Assembly: GCA_046294625.1 (NCBI GenBank)
Contig: JBKBKN010000009.1
Location: forward strand, 57,016-121,015
Direction of reading: 5' to 3'
DNA: 64,000 bases
Source of the DNA: JBKBKN01 sp046294625
GTDB lineage: Bacteria; Bacteroidota; Bacteroidia; M30B66
Positions 28,015 through 37,385 of this stretch are shown here, one piece after another (within the stretch, counting starts at the first letter, position 1; every line of letters starts with the position of its first letter). The notes beneath the pieces are model-generated. The model was given only the letters and a program-made list of their open reading frames with translations, was not told where the DNA came from and did no database searches. The position numbers were made by a program, and so were the translations under genes.

Positions 28015-29234
28015 TCTTGTGGTGTGAGCTTATGAATTTTCTTGGTGCCTTCATAAAGACGAAAACCAAGTAGTTTAGAAGGAATTGGACCGTTATACAA
28101 TTCTTTTCGCATATGTGGTCGCAGGCCGATTTGTTTGGCAGCATCTAAATTTCCAGAAATGATGTAAGCTTCACAACCGGAAAAGCTCGTCTTCATTTTA
28201 TCGCCAATTGATTTGTAAAAATCATTCACATCATCTAACGGCAAGCGCTCGTCGTAAGGAGGATTTAACAATAAAAATGCTTTAGAACCATCGTGATGCT
28301 GTTTGAAGAAATCTTTCTGTTCTAATTGAATGAACTCTTCCAATCCTGCTTCAGCAATATTTTGTCGTGCAATCTCTAAATTACGTTTCGAAATGTCTGC
28401 AGCCTTAATCTTCAAAGGCACATCAAGAATTTTGCCAGCCAGACTCTCCGCAATTTTTTCAAATAACGCAGCATCGAAATTCTTCCACCCTTTGAAAGCA
28501 AAACGCTTGCGAAAATATCCTGGTGGAATTTTTAGTGCCAAAAGAGCTGCTTCTATAGAAATGGTTGCAGAACCGCACATGTAATCGAGCAATGGAAAAT
28601 GATGCGTCCAATTACTAAATTTTACCATTGCGGCAGCCAAAACTTCACTCATCGGGGCTTCTACTTGTTCAACTCTATAGCCTCGTTTGTGAAGCGATTC
28701 TCCGGAGGTATCGAGATTGACCGTGCAATAATCTCTGTGTACATGCACATTTATCATCACATCTGCATGGTCTTTCGAAATATCCGGCCTTTGATTTGAC
28801 TTCTCGCGAAAACGGTCAGCAATGGCATCTTTCACCAACTGGGAAACATACATGGAATTATTAAAAATCATCGCGTCGCTATTGGCATGGATCCAAATTT
28901 TACCTTGTGGATTTATCCATTTTTCCCACTCTATTTTCTTGACTTGTTCATATAATTCTTTCTTATCTGTAAACTGAAAGCGTTTTACCTGATAATAGAC
29001 TCTTAGCGCAAGGCGCAATTGAAGATTAGACTTATAGATAAAGCCCAGATCGCCCTTGAAAGAAACCAATCGGTTTCTTACCTTCACATCGGCAGCTCCG
29101 ATAGATCTCAATTCTTCTGAAAGCAATTCTTCAAGTCCGGCATAGGTGCTCGCAGAAAGTTCGAATTGTGTGAAGTCCTGCGTTGACTGGTTTTCCAAAA
29201 TAATGTTAATTAAACGAATTACAAAGCTACGCAA
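28011..29234 (-). CDS. THUMP-domain class I RNA methyltransferase (RlmL N-terminal type)
   Basis: A 407-residue protein with an N-terminal ferredoxin-like/THUMP region (about 25-165) and a UPF0020 methyltransferase domain (about 170-400): the SAM-region segment DYMCGSATISIEAALLA and the amino-methylating motif NPPY (324-327). These are features of RlmL/YcbY, which makes m2G2445 in 23S rRNA; this protein lacks the RlmK half, as in most non-enteric bacteria. The start is uncertain: the frame opens with TTG at 29234 and has no ATG before residue 122, so another TTG (codon 13) may be the true start. No signal peptide; cytosolic. Confidence 0.86.
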   Translation of the reverse strand: MRSFVIRLINIILENQSTQDFTQFELSASTYAGLEELLSEELRSIGAADVKVRNRLVSFKGDLGFIYKSNLQLRLALRVYYQVKRFQFTDKKELYEQVKKIEWEKWINPQGKIWIHANSDAMIFNNSMYVSQLVKDAIADRFREKSNQRPDISKDHADVMINVHVHRDYCTVNLDTSGESLHKRGYRVEQVEAPMSEVLAAAMVKFSNWTHHFPLLDYMCGSATISIEAALLALKIPPGYFRKRFAFKGWKNFDAALFEKIAESLAGKILDVPLKIKAADISKRNLEIARQNIAEAGLEEFIQLEQKDFFKQHHDGSKAFLLLNPPYDERLPLDDVNDFYKSIGDKMKTSFSGCEAYIISGNLDAAKQIGLRPHMRKELYNGPIPSKLLGFRLYEGTKKIHKLTPQD

Positions 29235-29370
29235 AATATAAGCAAGTCAGGCTTTTGAAACATTATTGCAAGAATCCGTTAAGATTTTTTGTAGAATATT
29301 TATAGACAATTCTTAAACAAAGTATTTAAAACCATGTTTGATTGCGGTCCAATCATTAAACATAAAACAA

Positions 29371-31791
29371 ATGAAAATGAAGAAAATTGTATTAAACATG
29401 ATCGCGCCATTAGCTCTTTTTGGTTCGATTCAGGCTTACAGCCAAGCAAGAATTCAGGTCATTCACAACTCTGCAGATGCTGCAGCGGCTGTGGTTGACA
29501 TTTGGGTTAATAACTCCATCCTTCTTTTGGATGATTTTGCGTTCAGAGAAGCCTCTCCATGGGTTGATGCACCTGCAGGAGTGCCCATCACAGTGGACAT
29601 CAAAGCGCCAGATAGTGATCAGAACAGTCCAATTATTGCGTCCTTTCCATTCACTCTTGACAATGGGGTACGCTATGTGATCGTTGCTAATGGTATTGTT
29701 AGCCCAACTGGTTACAATCCGGCAACACCATTCAATCTTCATGTTTACCCGATGGGACAGGAAGCTTCAGGAAGTGCTGAAACGACCGACGTACTGGTTT
29801 TTCACGGAGCAACAGATGCGCCTACTGTAGATGTGTTCGAAGTAGGAGTACCTGCAGGTCAAATTGTAAATGATTTAGCTTACAGCGAATTTCAGGGATA
29901 TTTGGCTTTGCCAACCTTAGATTTTCGTTTACAAGTGAGAGACCAAACAGGGTCAATATCTGTAGCTGAGTTTGCTGCTCCCTTAGCTACTTTAGGTGCT
30001 GGTGGTGCATCTGTAGTAGTCTTTGCTTCAGGTTTCTTGAATCCCGCTAATAACTCAAATGGACCTGCTTTTGGTTTATTTGCTGCTTTGGCTGATGGAA
30101 CAGTTTTAGAACTGCCAGGTGTACCATTTACGCCTGCTACGATTGAGTTCATCCACAATGTAGCCGACGCTGCAGCCGCAGAAGTTGACGTTTATATCAA
30201 CGGAGCTTTAGCATTAGATAATTTCGCTTTTAGAACATCTTCAGGATTTGTTCCAGTGCCTGTTCCCGCTTTTGGAACTACCAATAACATCAGAATTTGT
30301 CCACCAAACAGCACAGACGATTCTAATTTTATCGTTGAATTTTCATCAATTATCACTACTGAAACTTATGTAGTAGTAGTTAATGGCATTGCAAGCCCGA
30401 GTGGATACACTCCAGCCCCGGCTATTTCTTTAGATGGATTCATGGCAGCAAGAGAAACAGGTGAAAATTCTGCTAATACGGACATATTAATACACCACGG
30501 CTCTACAGATGCAGGTCCGGTGGCCGTTAATGAAGCTACTTTAGGAAATATAATTCCAAATTTTGCTTACACCGATTTCGAAAGTTATATTTCGCTTCCT
30601 GCAAACGAGAACTATACAATTCAAATCAGAGATGTGGCACAAACCACCACAATTGCATCTTACGTAGCTCCTTTAAATACATTAAGTCTTGGAGGTGCTG
30701 CAATTACTGTTGTAGCATCAGGTTTTCTAAACCCTGCTAATAACTCTAATGGCCCTGCTTTTGGTTTATTTGTATCAACAGGAACTGCAGGTCCATTGCT
30801 CGCACTACCATTAGTTGAAGAACCTGAAATGGTTAATGTTCAAATTATTCACAACTCAGCCGACGCTGCAGCTGCTACTGTTGATGTATGGTTAGACAAT
30901 GAATTATTAATTAATGACTTCGCTTTCCGAACGGCTACTCCATTTACACCCGTAATGGCGAATACGCAGTATGAAGTAAGAATTTCTCCTGCCAATAGCA
31001 CTGATACTACAGGTTCAATTAAAAAGTTTGTAGTGAATTTCCCTGCAGGTAATGATTACATTGTAGTGGCTAATGGTATTGCAAGTCCAAGCGGTTACAG
31101 CCCTGCACCAGAACTTACATTACATGTTTTTAACGAAGCTCGTTTGGTTGCAGGTGCAGAAAATAGAACCGATATCGTGGTATATCACGGTTCAACTGAT
31201 GCGCCTACAGTAGATATTTTCGAAGCATCAGGTCCAACGGCAGCTAGAATCATTGATGATTTGAGCTACAGTGAGTTTTCAGATGTGCTAGAATTACCTA
31301 CCTTGAATTATATTATTCAGGTAAGAGATGAAAGCGGCGAAAATGTAGTAGCCTCTTATCAGGCTCCATTGGCAACATTAGGTTTAGGCGGTGCTTCTAT
31401 CACTGTGTTGGCTTCAGGTTTCTTAAATCCTGCAAACAACAGCAATGGCCCAGCCTTTGGACTTTGGGTTGCTACGCCTGCAGGTGGTGAATTGATACCG
31501 CTCCCTATTTCTGTAAATGTTCAGGAAACTGCGCCTGCTTCATTTAGTCTTTATCCTAACCCGGCGAATGAAATTAGTTTCATTGAAATGAATCTTGAAA
31601 AATCTGAAGATGTAGTAATTCGAGTAAAAGATATGCAAGGTCGCGTATTAGCTACAGATTACAAAGGTATTCAACCTGCCGGCTTCAACAGAATGACTAT
31701 TGACACCAACAAACTAAATTCAGGTGTATATTTCGTTGAACTGTTAAGTGGAAACCGAAGCACAGTGAATAAGTTAGTGATTAGCAAATAA
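29371..31791 (+). CDS. Secreted three-unit DUF4397 protein with T9SS type A sorting signal
   Basis: An 806-residue protein from ATG 29371 (or 29377), chosen because it gives a normal signal peptide ending at AYSQ; upstream in-frame codons are not needed. The mature part is three tandem units of about 230 residues, each starting with an IHNSADAAAA-like block and ending with ASGFLNPANNSNGPAFGL. Each unit contains two DUF4397-like beta domains (the second marked by HGATDAPTVDVFE or HGSTDA). The last about 80 residues form a T9SS type A signal (SLYPNPANEISFIEMNL to NKLVISK). It should be exported to the surface. No enzymatic motif; the repeats point to an extracellular structural or binding role. 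A strong terminator follows. Confidence 0.9.
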   Translation: MKMKKIVLNMIAPLALFGSIQAYSQARIQVIHNSADAAAAVVDIWVNNSILLLDDFAFREASPWVDAPAGVPITVDIKAPDSDQNSPIIASFPFTLDNGVRYVIVANGIVSPTGYNPATPFNLHVYPMGQEASGSAETTDVLVFHGATDAPTVDVFEVGVPAGQIVNDLAYSEFQGYLALPTLDFRLQVRDQTGSISVAEFAAPLATLGAGGASVVVFASGFLNPANNSNGPAFGLFAALADGTVLELPGVPFTPATIEFIHNVADAAAAEVDVYINGALALDNFAFRTSSGFVPVPVPAFGTTNNIRICPPNSTDDSNFIVEFSSIITTETYVVVVNGIASPSGYTPAPAISLDGFMAARETGENSANTDILIHHGSTDAGPVAVNEATLGNIIPNFAYTDFESYISLPANENYTIQIRDVAQTTTIASYVAPLNTLSLGGAAITVVASGFLNPANNSNGPAFGLFVSTGTAGPLLALPLVEEPEMVNVQIIHNSADAAAATVDVWLDNELLINDFAFRTATPFTPVMANTQYEVRISPANSTDTTGSIKKFVVNFPAGNDYIVVANGIASPSGYSPAPELTLHVFNEARLVAGAENRTDIVVYHGSTDAPTVDIFEASGPTAARIIDDLSYSEFSDVLELPTLNYIIQVRDESGENVVASYQAPLATLGLGGASITVLASGFLNPANNSNGPAFGLWVATPAGGELIPLPISVNVQETAPASFSLYPNPANEISFIEMNLEKSEDVVIRVKDMQGRVLATDYKGIQPAGFNRMTIDTNKLNSGVYFVELLSGNRSTVNKLVISK
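29440..31506 (+). repeat. Three tandem ~690-base coding repeats
   Basis: Units begin at about 29443, 30145 and 30838. The best conserved stretch (encoding ASGFLNPANNSNGPAFGL) starts near 30028, 30719 and 31417, spacings of about 691 and 698 bases. The copies differ at many synonymous positions, so the duplications are old, but protein blocks remain nearly identical. Confidence 0.85.
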
Positions 31792-31817
31792 GTAGTAGTT
31801 TTTACAATTCAAAAAGC

Positions 31818-31853
31818 AAACCCCTGAAGCGACAGTTTCAGGGGTTTCTTTTT
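31818..31853 (+). terminator. Rho-independent terminator after the DUF4397 gene
   Basis: AAACCCCTGAA (31818-31828) pairs with TTCAGGGGTTT (31837-31847) around an 8-base loop, followed by CTTTTT. It lies 27 bases after the stop codon and separates this gene from the glycan cassette. Confidence 0.88.
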
Positions 31854-31894
31854 GGGTGACGATATGATACGAAAAACAGATTCTCCTCTTAGGG

Positions 31895-31902
31895 TAAATT
31901 TG
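31895..31902 (+). promoter_or_regulatory. Candidate -7 box of the GT4/flippase/AsnB cassette
   Basis: TAAATTTG is a perfect TAnnTTTG match 14 bases before the glycosyltransferase ATG and downstream of a strong terminator, as expected for a new transcription unit. No -33 TTTG is present at normal spacing. Confidence 0.45.
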
Positions 31903-31916
31903 TAGTTTAGCCGCTG

Positions 31917-33092
31917 ATGAAAGTGCTCTTCCTTCCTTCATGGTATCCTACAAAGATTGATCAAATCACGGGTATTTTCATTCTTCGTCATGCAAAGGCT
32001 ATTGCCTTAAAACATCAGGTGAATGTGGCATTTGCCAAAAGAAATGATGCACAAAATGAAGTTTTTGCCACAGAGCAAAACAAAGAAGGAAATCTGCATC
32101 AGCACATCTGCTTCTATAAAGGCTCAAACATCCCAGTATTTGGCCCTTTTTTGAACTTTTATCGCTACTTGCGTGCATGGAATAAAGCGATCTATACAGC
32201 ACTTGTAACGCATCATCCTGATATGATCCATATCAATGTGGTTTGGCCGGTAGGTTTGATTTATCTTGTCACAAAAAAATTGCATAGGCTGCCTATGCAC
32301 ATTACTGAACATTGGTCGGGTTATCTTGAAGCGGATGGTGCTTTCAAACAACAGTTGATCAATCGATGGATAAGCCGTAAAGTTTTTCGAAAGGCTTTTT
32401 CGGTCAGTGTGGTTTCTAAACCCAATCTGGAAGCGATCATTAAGCATGGATTGCATCAAAAAGTGCTGCTAATCACTAATGTAGTAGATTCGATTTTTCG
32501 ATTCGAAGAAATTGAAAAACCTAAAAAACTGACTTTTTTACATGTCTCTTCCCTGGTAGAGCGCGAAAAAAACATTCGTGCCATGCTTTTCGCATTTGAG
32601 CTTTTTAGCAGAAAAAACAAAACCAAAGCAAAATTAATCATTGTTGGTGGTGAAAATAGGTTTGACGATTATCGCGATGAAATCAAGCGAATGATAGCAC
32701 TGGATATAGAAATTGAATACCGTGGAAACCTTCCTGCTACGGAAGTTGCTAAACTTATGCACCTTTCACATGCCCTATTGCTACCTAGTCATTTTGAAGG
32801 ACAGCCTGTAGTCGTTCTTGAAGCACTGAGTTGTGGACTGCCTGTGATTGCAAGTGCTACCGGTGCAATTCCAGACTGTGTTAACGATGAAAATGGGATA
32901 CTGATGGAAAAGAATGATACTATGCATATTTTTGAATCCATGAATACGTTTTATTCACGTTTTAAGGATTTTGATCGAAAAAAAATAGCTCAAGAAGCCC
33001 ACAAATTATATGCTCCGGAAAGAATAGCCATGCAATTCGATTCTATTTATCAAGAAATGTATCAAAACCCAAAATGGAAGGCAGCATTGTAA
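31917..33092 (+). CDS. Glycosyltransferase family 4 (GT-B fold)
   Basis: A 391-residue glycosyltransferase. The N-terminal Rossmann-like domain starts KVLFLPSWYPTKIDQITGIF, and the C-terminal domain has FLHVSSLVEREKNIRAMLFAF and the retaining GT4 donor site HFEGQPVVVLEALSCGLPVIAS with its EX7E-type glutamates. Donor and acceptor are unknown. It overlaps the flippase gene by 19 bases, and that gene overlaps the AsnB-like gene by one base, so the three are one operon for making and exporting a glycan. It has no membrane helices and is a peripheral cytoplasmic enzyme. Confidence 0.9.
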   Translation: MKVLFLPSWYPTKIDQITGIFILRHAKAIALKHQVNVAFAKRNDAQNEVFATEQNKEGNLHQHICFYKGSNIPVFGPFLNFYRYLRAWNKAIYTALVTHHPDMIHINVVWPVGLIYLVTKKLHRLPMHITEHWSGYLEADGAFKQQLINRWISRKVFRKAFSVSVVSKPNLEAIIKHGLHQKVLLITNVVDSIFRFEEIEKPKKLTFLHVSSLVEREKNIRAMLFAFELFSRKNKTKAKLIIVGGENRFDDYRDEIKRMIALDIEIEYRGNLPATEVAKLMHLSHALLLPSHFEGQPVVVLEALSCGLPVIASATGAIPDCVNDENGILMEKNDTMHIFESMNTFYSRFKDFDRKKIAQEAHKLYAPERIAMQFDSIYQEMYQNPKWKAAL

Positions 33093-34345
33093 AAACTACG
33101 CTCAACAAAGGGCTCATCGCTGTCAGTAATTTTATTATTTTACTGCTCACCACCCAATTGCTTGGACCTGAAGTTAGAGGTGAAATAGCTTTGCTTGTTC
33201 TTGCAATAACTATCAGCGCACTGATAAGTCAAATGGTAGGTGGACCGGCTATTGTATATCTAAGTCACGAAAAAAGGCCTTCGCAGATGCTTTTGCCGTC
33301 TTATATCTGGGCCGTGATGAGCGGATTAGGATGCAATGTGGTGATGACATTCCTAGATTTGTTACCCGAAAAATTGCTTTTTAACTCCATAGCATTATCG
33401 ATTTTGCATAGCCTTGGTTTATTTCATGGTTTCATCTTGTTAGCGAAGCAAAAAATCAAAAATTATAACATTCTGCTTTTACTTCAGTCTTTAACTTCGC
33501 TCATCGTGCTTGCTTTGGCGCTTTCTTTAGAAATTTCAGATGTTTCTGCTTTTGTAAGCGCATTAGCAGTTTCTTATTCACTCTATTTTCTGCTAAGTTT
33601 TTTCTTCTCCCTCCCCTATTTTCAAATGAGAAAAGACTGGCTGAACATCAAGCAATTTCCATCCCTTTTCGGATATGGAATTATTACACAAACTGCCAAT
33701 ATTGCACATTTGCTGAGTAATCGCTTTTCGTTTTTTGTTGTTGAAAGATTCGTAGGACTTGTTGCGCTTGGAATTTTCTCCGCGGGCGTTGCTTTAAGCG
33801 AAACCATGCTTATCTTTAGCGGTAGCGCATCTATGATTATGTATTCCAAAATTTCAAAAGAAGGCAAAACAGCTACGAATATTTATCACACCTATGTTTG
33901 GTCTAAAATATCATTTTGGCTAATTGCCTTATTAATGATGGTTCTGGTGCTGTTGCCATCAACTTTTTATCAATTTTTGCTTGGTGCTTCATTTGGCGAA
34001 GTAAGTGAAATCATCTTGTTTCTTGCTCCGGGGCTAATTTTCATGAGTGCTTCATCCTTGTTGAGTCACTATTTCTCGGGCACCGGACGCTTTCGCATCA
34101 GCACCGCTGCATCGTTACTGGCATTTGTCATTTCAGCGCTGTGTGCTGTTCCGCTCACTCTGCTCTACAGTCTGCATGGCGCAGCACTTTCTGTTTCTGC
34201 AGGCATGATGGCTTCAGGTATTTATCTTTTCGTGATATTCAATCGTGAATATAAGCTTTCATTAAACAAAGTTTTTCCTGATCGAAATGATTTTGCTGTG
34301 GTTAGGAATGAGTTTAAACATATTATCAAAAGCAACCAAAGCTAA
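33074..34345 (+). CDS. Wzx-like polysaccharide flippase (MOP superfamily)
   Basis: A 423-residue protein with about 12 predicted membrane helices and little else, starting LNKGLIAVSNFIILLLTTQLLG, the typical first helix of Wzx/RfbX flippases; the LGPEVRGEIAL and GVALSETMLIFSGSASMIMYSKIS regions fit the same superfamily. It should move lipid-linked oligosaccharide across the inner membrane. No partner Wzy polymerase is visible. Translation is coupled with both neighbours through overlaps. Confidence 0.85.
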   Translation: MEGSIVKTTLNKGLIAVSNFIILLLTTQLLGPEVRGEIALLVLAITISALISQMVGGPAIVYLSHEKRPSQMLLPSYIWAVMSGLGCNVVMTFLDLLPEKLLFNSIALSILHSLGLFHGFILLAKQKIKNYNILLLLQSLTSLIVLALALSLEISDVSAFVSALAVSYSLYFLLSFFFSLPYFQMRKDWLNIKQFPSLFGYGIITQTANIAHLLSNRFSFFVVERFVGLVALGIFSAGVALSETMLIFSGSASMIMYSKISKEGKTATNIYHTYVWSKISFWLIALLMMVLVLLPSTFYQFLLGASFGEVSEIILFLAPGLIFMSASSLLSHYFSGTGRFRISTAASLLAFVISALCAVPLTLLYSLHGAALSVSAGMMASGIYLFVIFNREYKLSLNKVFPDRNDFAVVRNEFKHIIKSNQS

Positions 34346-36315
34346 TGTGCGGTATAGCAGGAATATTTTCAAATGCAACACCAGGCGACAAAATTCTCCA
34401 ACAAGCGCAGCTCATCTCAAGCGTCTTGAAGCACCGCGGGCCTGACGATGAGGGTTTTACCTGTTTTGATAACAATCATGAATCATTCCCCTTTTTTGGG
34501 CCTGATACCCCCGAAGAAATAAAAGAAAGCATAAAATCATCCCTTCAATTTCGGGATCTTACTGGTGATGATAAGGGGCTGAAAAGCATACTGATTCACC
34601 GCAGACTATCGATTATTGACTTGAGTGCCATGGGGCATCAGCCGATGTCTGATTTGGAGAATAGATACCACATCTGCTTTAATGGAGAGATCTATAATTA
34701 CAAAGATTTAAAACGTGAACTCCATTCACTTGGTTTTCATTTCAGATCAGAAAGCGACACAGAAGTGCTACTGTATGCTTATATTCACTGGGGCAAAGAT
34801 GTTATTCATCGCCTCAATGGTATGTGGGCATTTGCCATTTACGATCGTGATACCTATAATTTATTTCTTTGTCGCGACCGATTGGGCGTAAAACCACTCT
34901 ATTACTATCATCATTCAGGGAGCTTTGTTTTTGCATCGGAGCAAAAGGCGATATGGGCTGCAAAACCAGAATGCAAAAAAATAAACCATGAAGCTGTTTT
35001 TGACTTTTTCACTGTTGGCAGAATAGAAAGTGGACAGGAAAACTTTTTCTCGCATATTCAGGAATTGGCTCCCGGTCACTATTTGCAGTATAACACAAGG
35101 CAAGAAAAAATCATCAACATCCAACAATGGTTTGAACCTGATATGCTCAAATCAAATATAAAGCCGATTGAACTAAGTGAACAGGTGTTTGATGCCGTAA
35201 ACCAGGCTGTGAAATTGCGCTTGCAAGCAGATGTAGAGGTGGCGACGTGTTTGAGCGGCGGATTGGATAGCTCTTCAATATTGATGATGATGCATCATCT
35301 GCAAGATAAAAAATCAAATAATATCAAAGCATTCACTGCTAGTTTTGATGGCTCGGAGATCGATGAAACCAGACATGCCGAAATCATTGTCAAAGCCAGC
35401 AATGCACAATGGTACACGGTTTCACCTGATGCTAATTCTTTGATCGAAGATTTTGAATCGCTCACCTGGTGTCAGGATATTCCATTGTGGTCAACCAGCA
35501 CCTATGCACAATTTAAGGTGATGGAGAAAGTGAAGAAATGTGGTGTAAAAGTAGTGCTCGATGGTCAGGGTGGTGATGAACTCTTTGCGGGCTATCAAAG
35601 TCATCGACTAACCTATGCACTTGAATTAATGAAAGGCTTTCACTTATTGGCATCACAACAGATTTATTCACTCCTAAGCGGGGAAATGATACGATTTGTC
35701 CTGAAAAACTTTATGGAGCGAAATAGTCATCCATCGTTGCGTCTTTGGTTTTACAAGAATTTTTCAAAAGGCACTAATTTTTTGAAAAACGATTTTCTAC
35801 AGGCCAACAAGCATCGATTTGAAATGCTAACATCACTTCCTATTGAAAATTTGCGAAAAAGGCTAGATGCAGAACAGTTTAACCATAACCTAAAAAGCTA
35901 TCTCATTACGGAAGATCGCTGTAGCATGTGGCATAGTGTGGAATCTCGCACACCTTTTGCCGATGATCCTGATCTAATGGCATTAACCAGAAATATACCT
36001 TCAGAAAGATTAATTGATGGAACTTATGGCAAAAAGATTCTTCGAGAAGCCATGCAAAAAATTCTGCCACAGGAAATCTGTTGGCGAAGGGATAAATTGG
36101 GTTTTCAAACTCCCAATAATCAATGGTTAAGAGAAATTGCGGATCAAATGAAACCGTTGATTTTGGAGTATTTACCCGCTGAAATTTTTGATTTAGAGAA
36201 AATCTCAGCTGAATACGATACCTATTTCAAACCAAAGCACAACCACGACGATGCAAGTGTTTTTAAATTCCACAGCTTTGCTATGTGGATGAAAATGTTT
36301 GAAATGAAGGTTTAG
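34345..36315 (+). CDS. Asparagine synthase-like glutamine amidotransferase (AsnB/WbpS-like)
   Basis: A 656-residue protein with the class II glutamine amidotransferase domain (nucleophile Cys2 in MCGIAGIF, HRGPDDEG 30-37, FNGEIYNY about 112-119) and an asparagine synthetase ATP domain with the PP-loop SGGLDSS (304-310) and DGQGGDELFAGY. An insertion of about 45 residues follows RGPDDEG, before HRRLSIIDL, seen in polysaccharide-cluster relatives. In such clusters AsnB homologues such as WbpS are proposed to amidate uronic acids rather than make asparagine; the position behind a glycosyltransferase and flippase suggests that here. Its 3' end faces rluD 15 bases away. Confidence 0.88.
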   Translation: MCGIAGIFSNATPGDKILQQAQLISSVLKHRGPDDEGFTCFDNNHESFPFFGPDTPEEIKESIKSSLQFRDLTGDDKGLKSILIHRRLSIIDLSAMGHQPMSDLENRYHICFNGEIYNYKDLKRELHSLGFHFRSESDTEVLLYAYIHWGKDVIHRLNGMWAFAIYDRDTYNLFLCRDRLGVKPLYYYHHSGSFVFASEQKAIWAAKPECKKINHEAVFDFFTVGRIESGQENFFSHIQELAPGHYLQYNTRQEKIINIQQWFEPDMLKSNIKPIELSEQVFDAVNQAVKLRLQADVEVATCLSGGLDSSSILMMMHHLQDKKSNNIKAFTASFDGSEIDETRHAEIIVKASNAQWYTVSPDANSLIEDFESLTWCQDIPLWSTSTYAQFKVMEKVKKCGVKVVLDGQGGDELFAGYQSHRLTYALELMKGFHLLASQQIYSLLSGEMIRFVLKNFMERNSHPSLRLWFYKNFSKGTNFLKNDFLQANKHRFEMLTSLPIENLRKRLDAEQFNHNLKSYLITEDRCSMWHSVESRTPFADDPDLMALTRNIPSERLIDGTYGKKILREAMQKILPQEICWRRDKLGFQTPNNQWLREIADQMKPLILEYLPAEIFDLEKISAEYDTYFKPKHNHDDASVFKFHSFAMWMKMFEMKV

Positions 36316-36330
36316 ACTATTTAAACAGAG

Positions 36331-37383
36331 CTATTCTTCGTTTGGTTTTTGCACATTCAACCTTCTCCATTTTTCAATAACACCTTGCATATCGGCAGGT
36401 AGCTCAGAATCGAAAAACATTTCCTGTCGTGTGACCGGATGCACAAAGCCCAAAGACTTCGCATGTAAAGCATGGCGAGGCATAAGTTCAAAACAATTAT
36501 GAATAAATTGCTTGTAACTGCTAAAATTATTTCCCTTGAGAATTTTATCACCTCCATACAAATCATCGTTGAACAGCGGGTGACCAATGTGTTTCATATG
36601 CACCCTGATCTGATGGGTACGGCCTGTCTCGAGCTTGCATTCTACCAGTGTGACAAAACCAAATCTTTCTAACACTTTGTAATGTGTAACAGCGTGCTTT
36701 CCTCTATCGCCTTCAGGATAAACTGCCATCATTTTACGGTCACGAACATCTCGGTCTAGATTTCCGGTGATGGTACCATGATCTTCTTTAAAATCACCCC
36801 AAACCAATGCCCAATAAGTCCTTTTCGTGGTACGTTCAAAAAATTGTCGAGCCAAATGACTCAAAGCATACTCATTGGTTGCCATTAGCATGATGCCACT
36901 GGTGTTTTTGTCAAGTCGATGTACAAGTCCCGGACGCGCTTCCCCCTTTCGAAAAAGCGGTAAGTGACGAAAACGATACATCACAGCATTGACCAAGGTT
37001 CCTGAATAATTTCCATACCCGGGATGCACCACCATGCCAGCTTCTTTATTGATTACCACAAGCTGCTCATCTTCATAAACTATATTAATCGGGATATTCT
37101 CGGGAATAATTTCACGGTCTCTCGGAGGGTGAGCAAAAACAACCGTAATTTCATCGTGCGGCTTTACCTTGTAGTTCGATTTTACAGGTTTTCCATTGAC
37201 ATGAATATTCCCGGCTTCTGCGGCTGCTTGTATTTTACTTCGGGATGTATTCTCTACTCGATTCATCAGAAACTTATCAATGCGTAGAAGTTCCTGACCT
37301 TTATCGGCTACGATTCTGAGATGAACAAAAAATTCACTTTCCTCATTCGCATCAAGTTCTTCAATAAAATCTTCCTGATTCAT
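36331..37383 (-). CDS. rluD: RluD-family 23S rRNA pseudouridine synthase
   Basis: A 350-residue protein with an N-terminal S4 RNA-binding domain (about 34-85) and the RluA/RluD catalytic domain containing HRLDKNTSG with the catalytic Asp158. Further signatures are KEAGMVVHPG and LETGRTHQIRVHM. RluD makes pseudouridines in helix 69 of 23S rRNA; RluA/RluC-type targets cannot be excluded. It is the last gene of a leftward operon, two bases from the T9SS-protein gene and downstream of a PASTA gene and the double D-Ala ligase gene. Confidence 0.9.
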   Translation of the reverse strand: MNQEDFIEELDANEESEFFVHLRIVADKGQELLRIDKFLMNRVENTSRSKIQAAAEAGNIHVNGKPVKSNYKVKPHDEITVVFAHPPRDREIIPENIPINIVYEDEQLVVINKEAGMVVHPGYGNYSGTLVNAVMYRFRHLPLFRKGEARPGLVHRLDKNTSGIMLMATNEYALSHLARQFFERTTKRTYWALVWGDFKEDHGTITGNLDRDVRDRKMMAVYPEGDRGKHAVTHYKVLERFGFVTLVECKLETGRTHQIRVHMKHIGHPLFNDDLYGGDKILKGNNFSSYKQFIHNCFELMPRHALHAKSLGFVHPVTRQEMFFDSELPADMQGVIEKWRRLNVQKPNEE

Positions 37384-37385
37384 AC

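Noticed and set aside
29440..31506. Tandem repeats as a possible mobile or phage-derived array
   Set aside because: They lie within one open frame with a signal peptide and T9SS signal and have diverged at synonymous sites, so they are protein-domain duplications.
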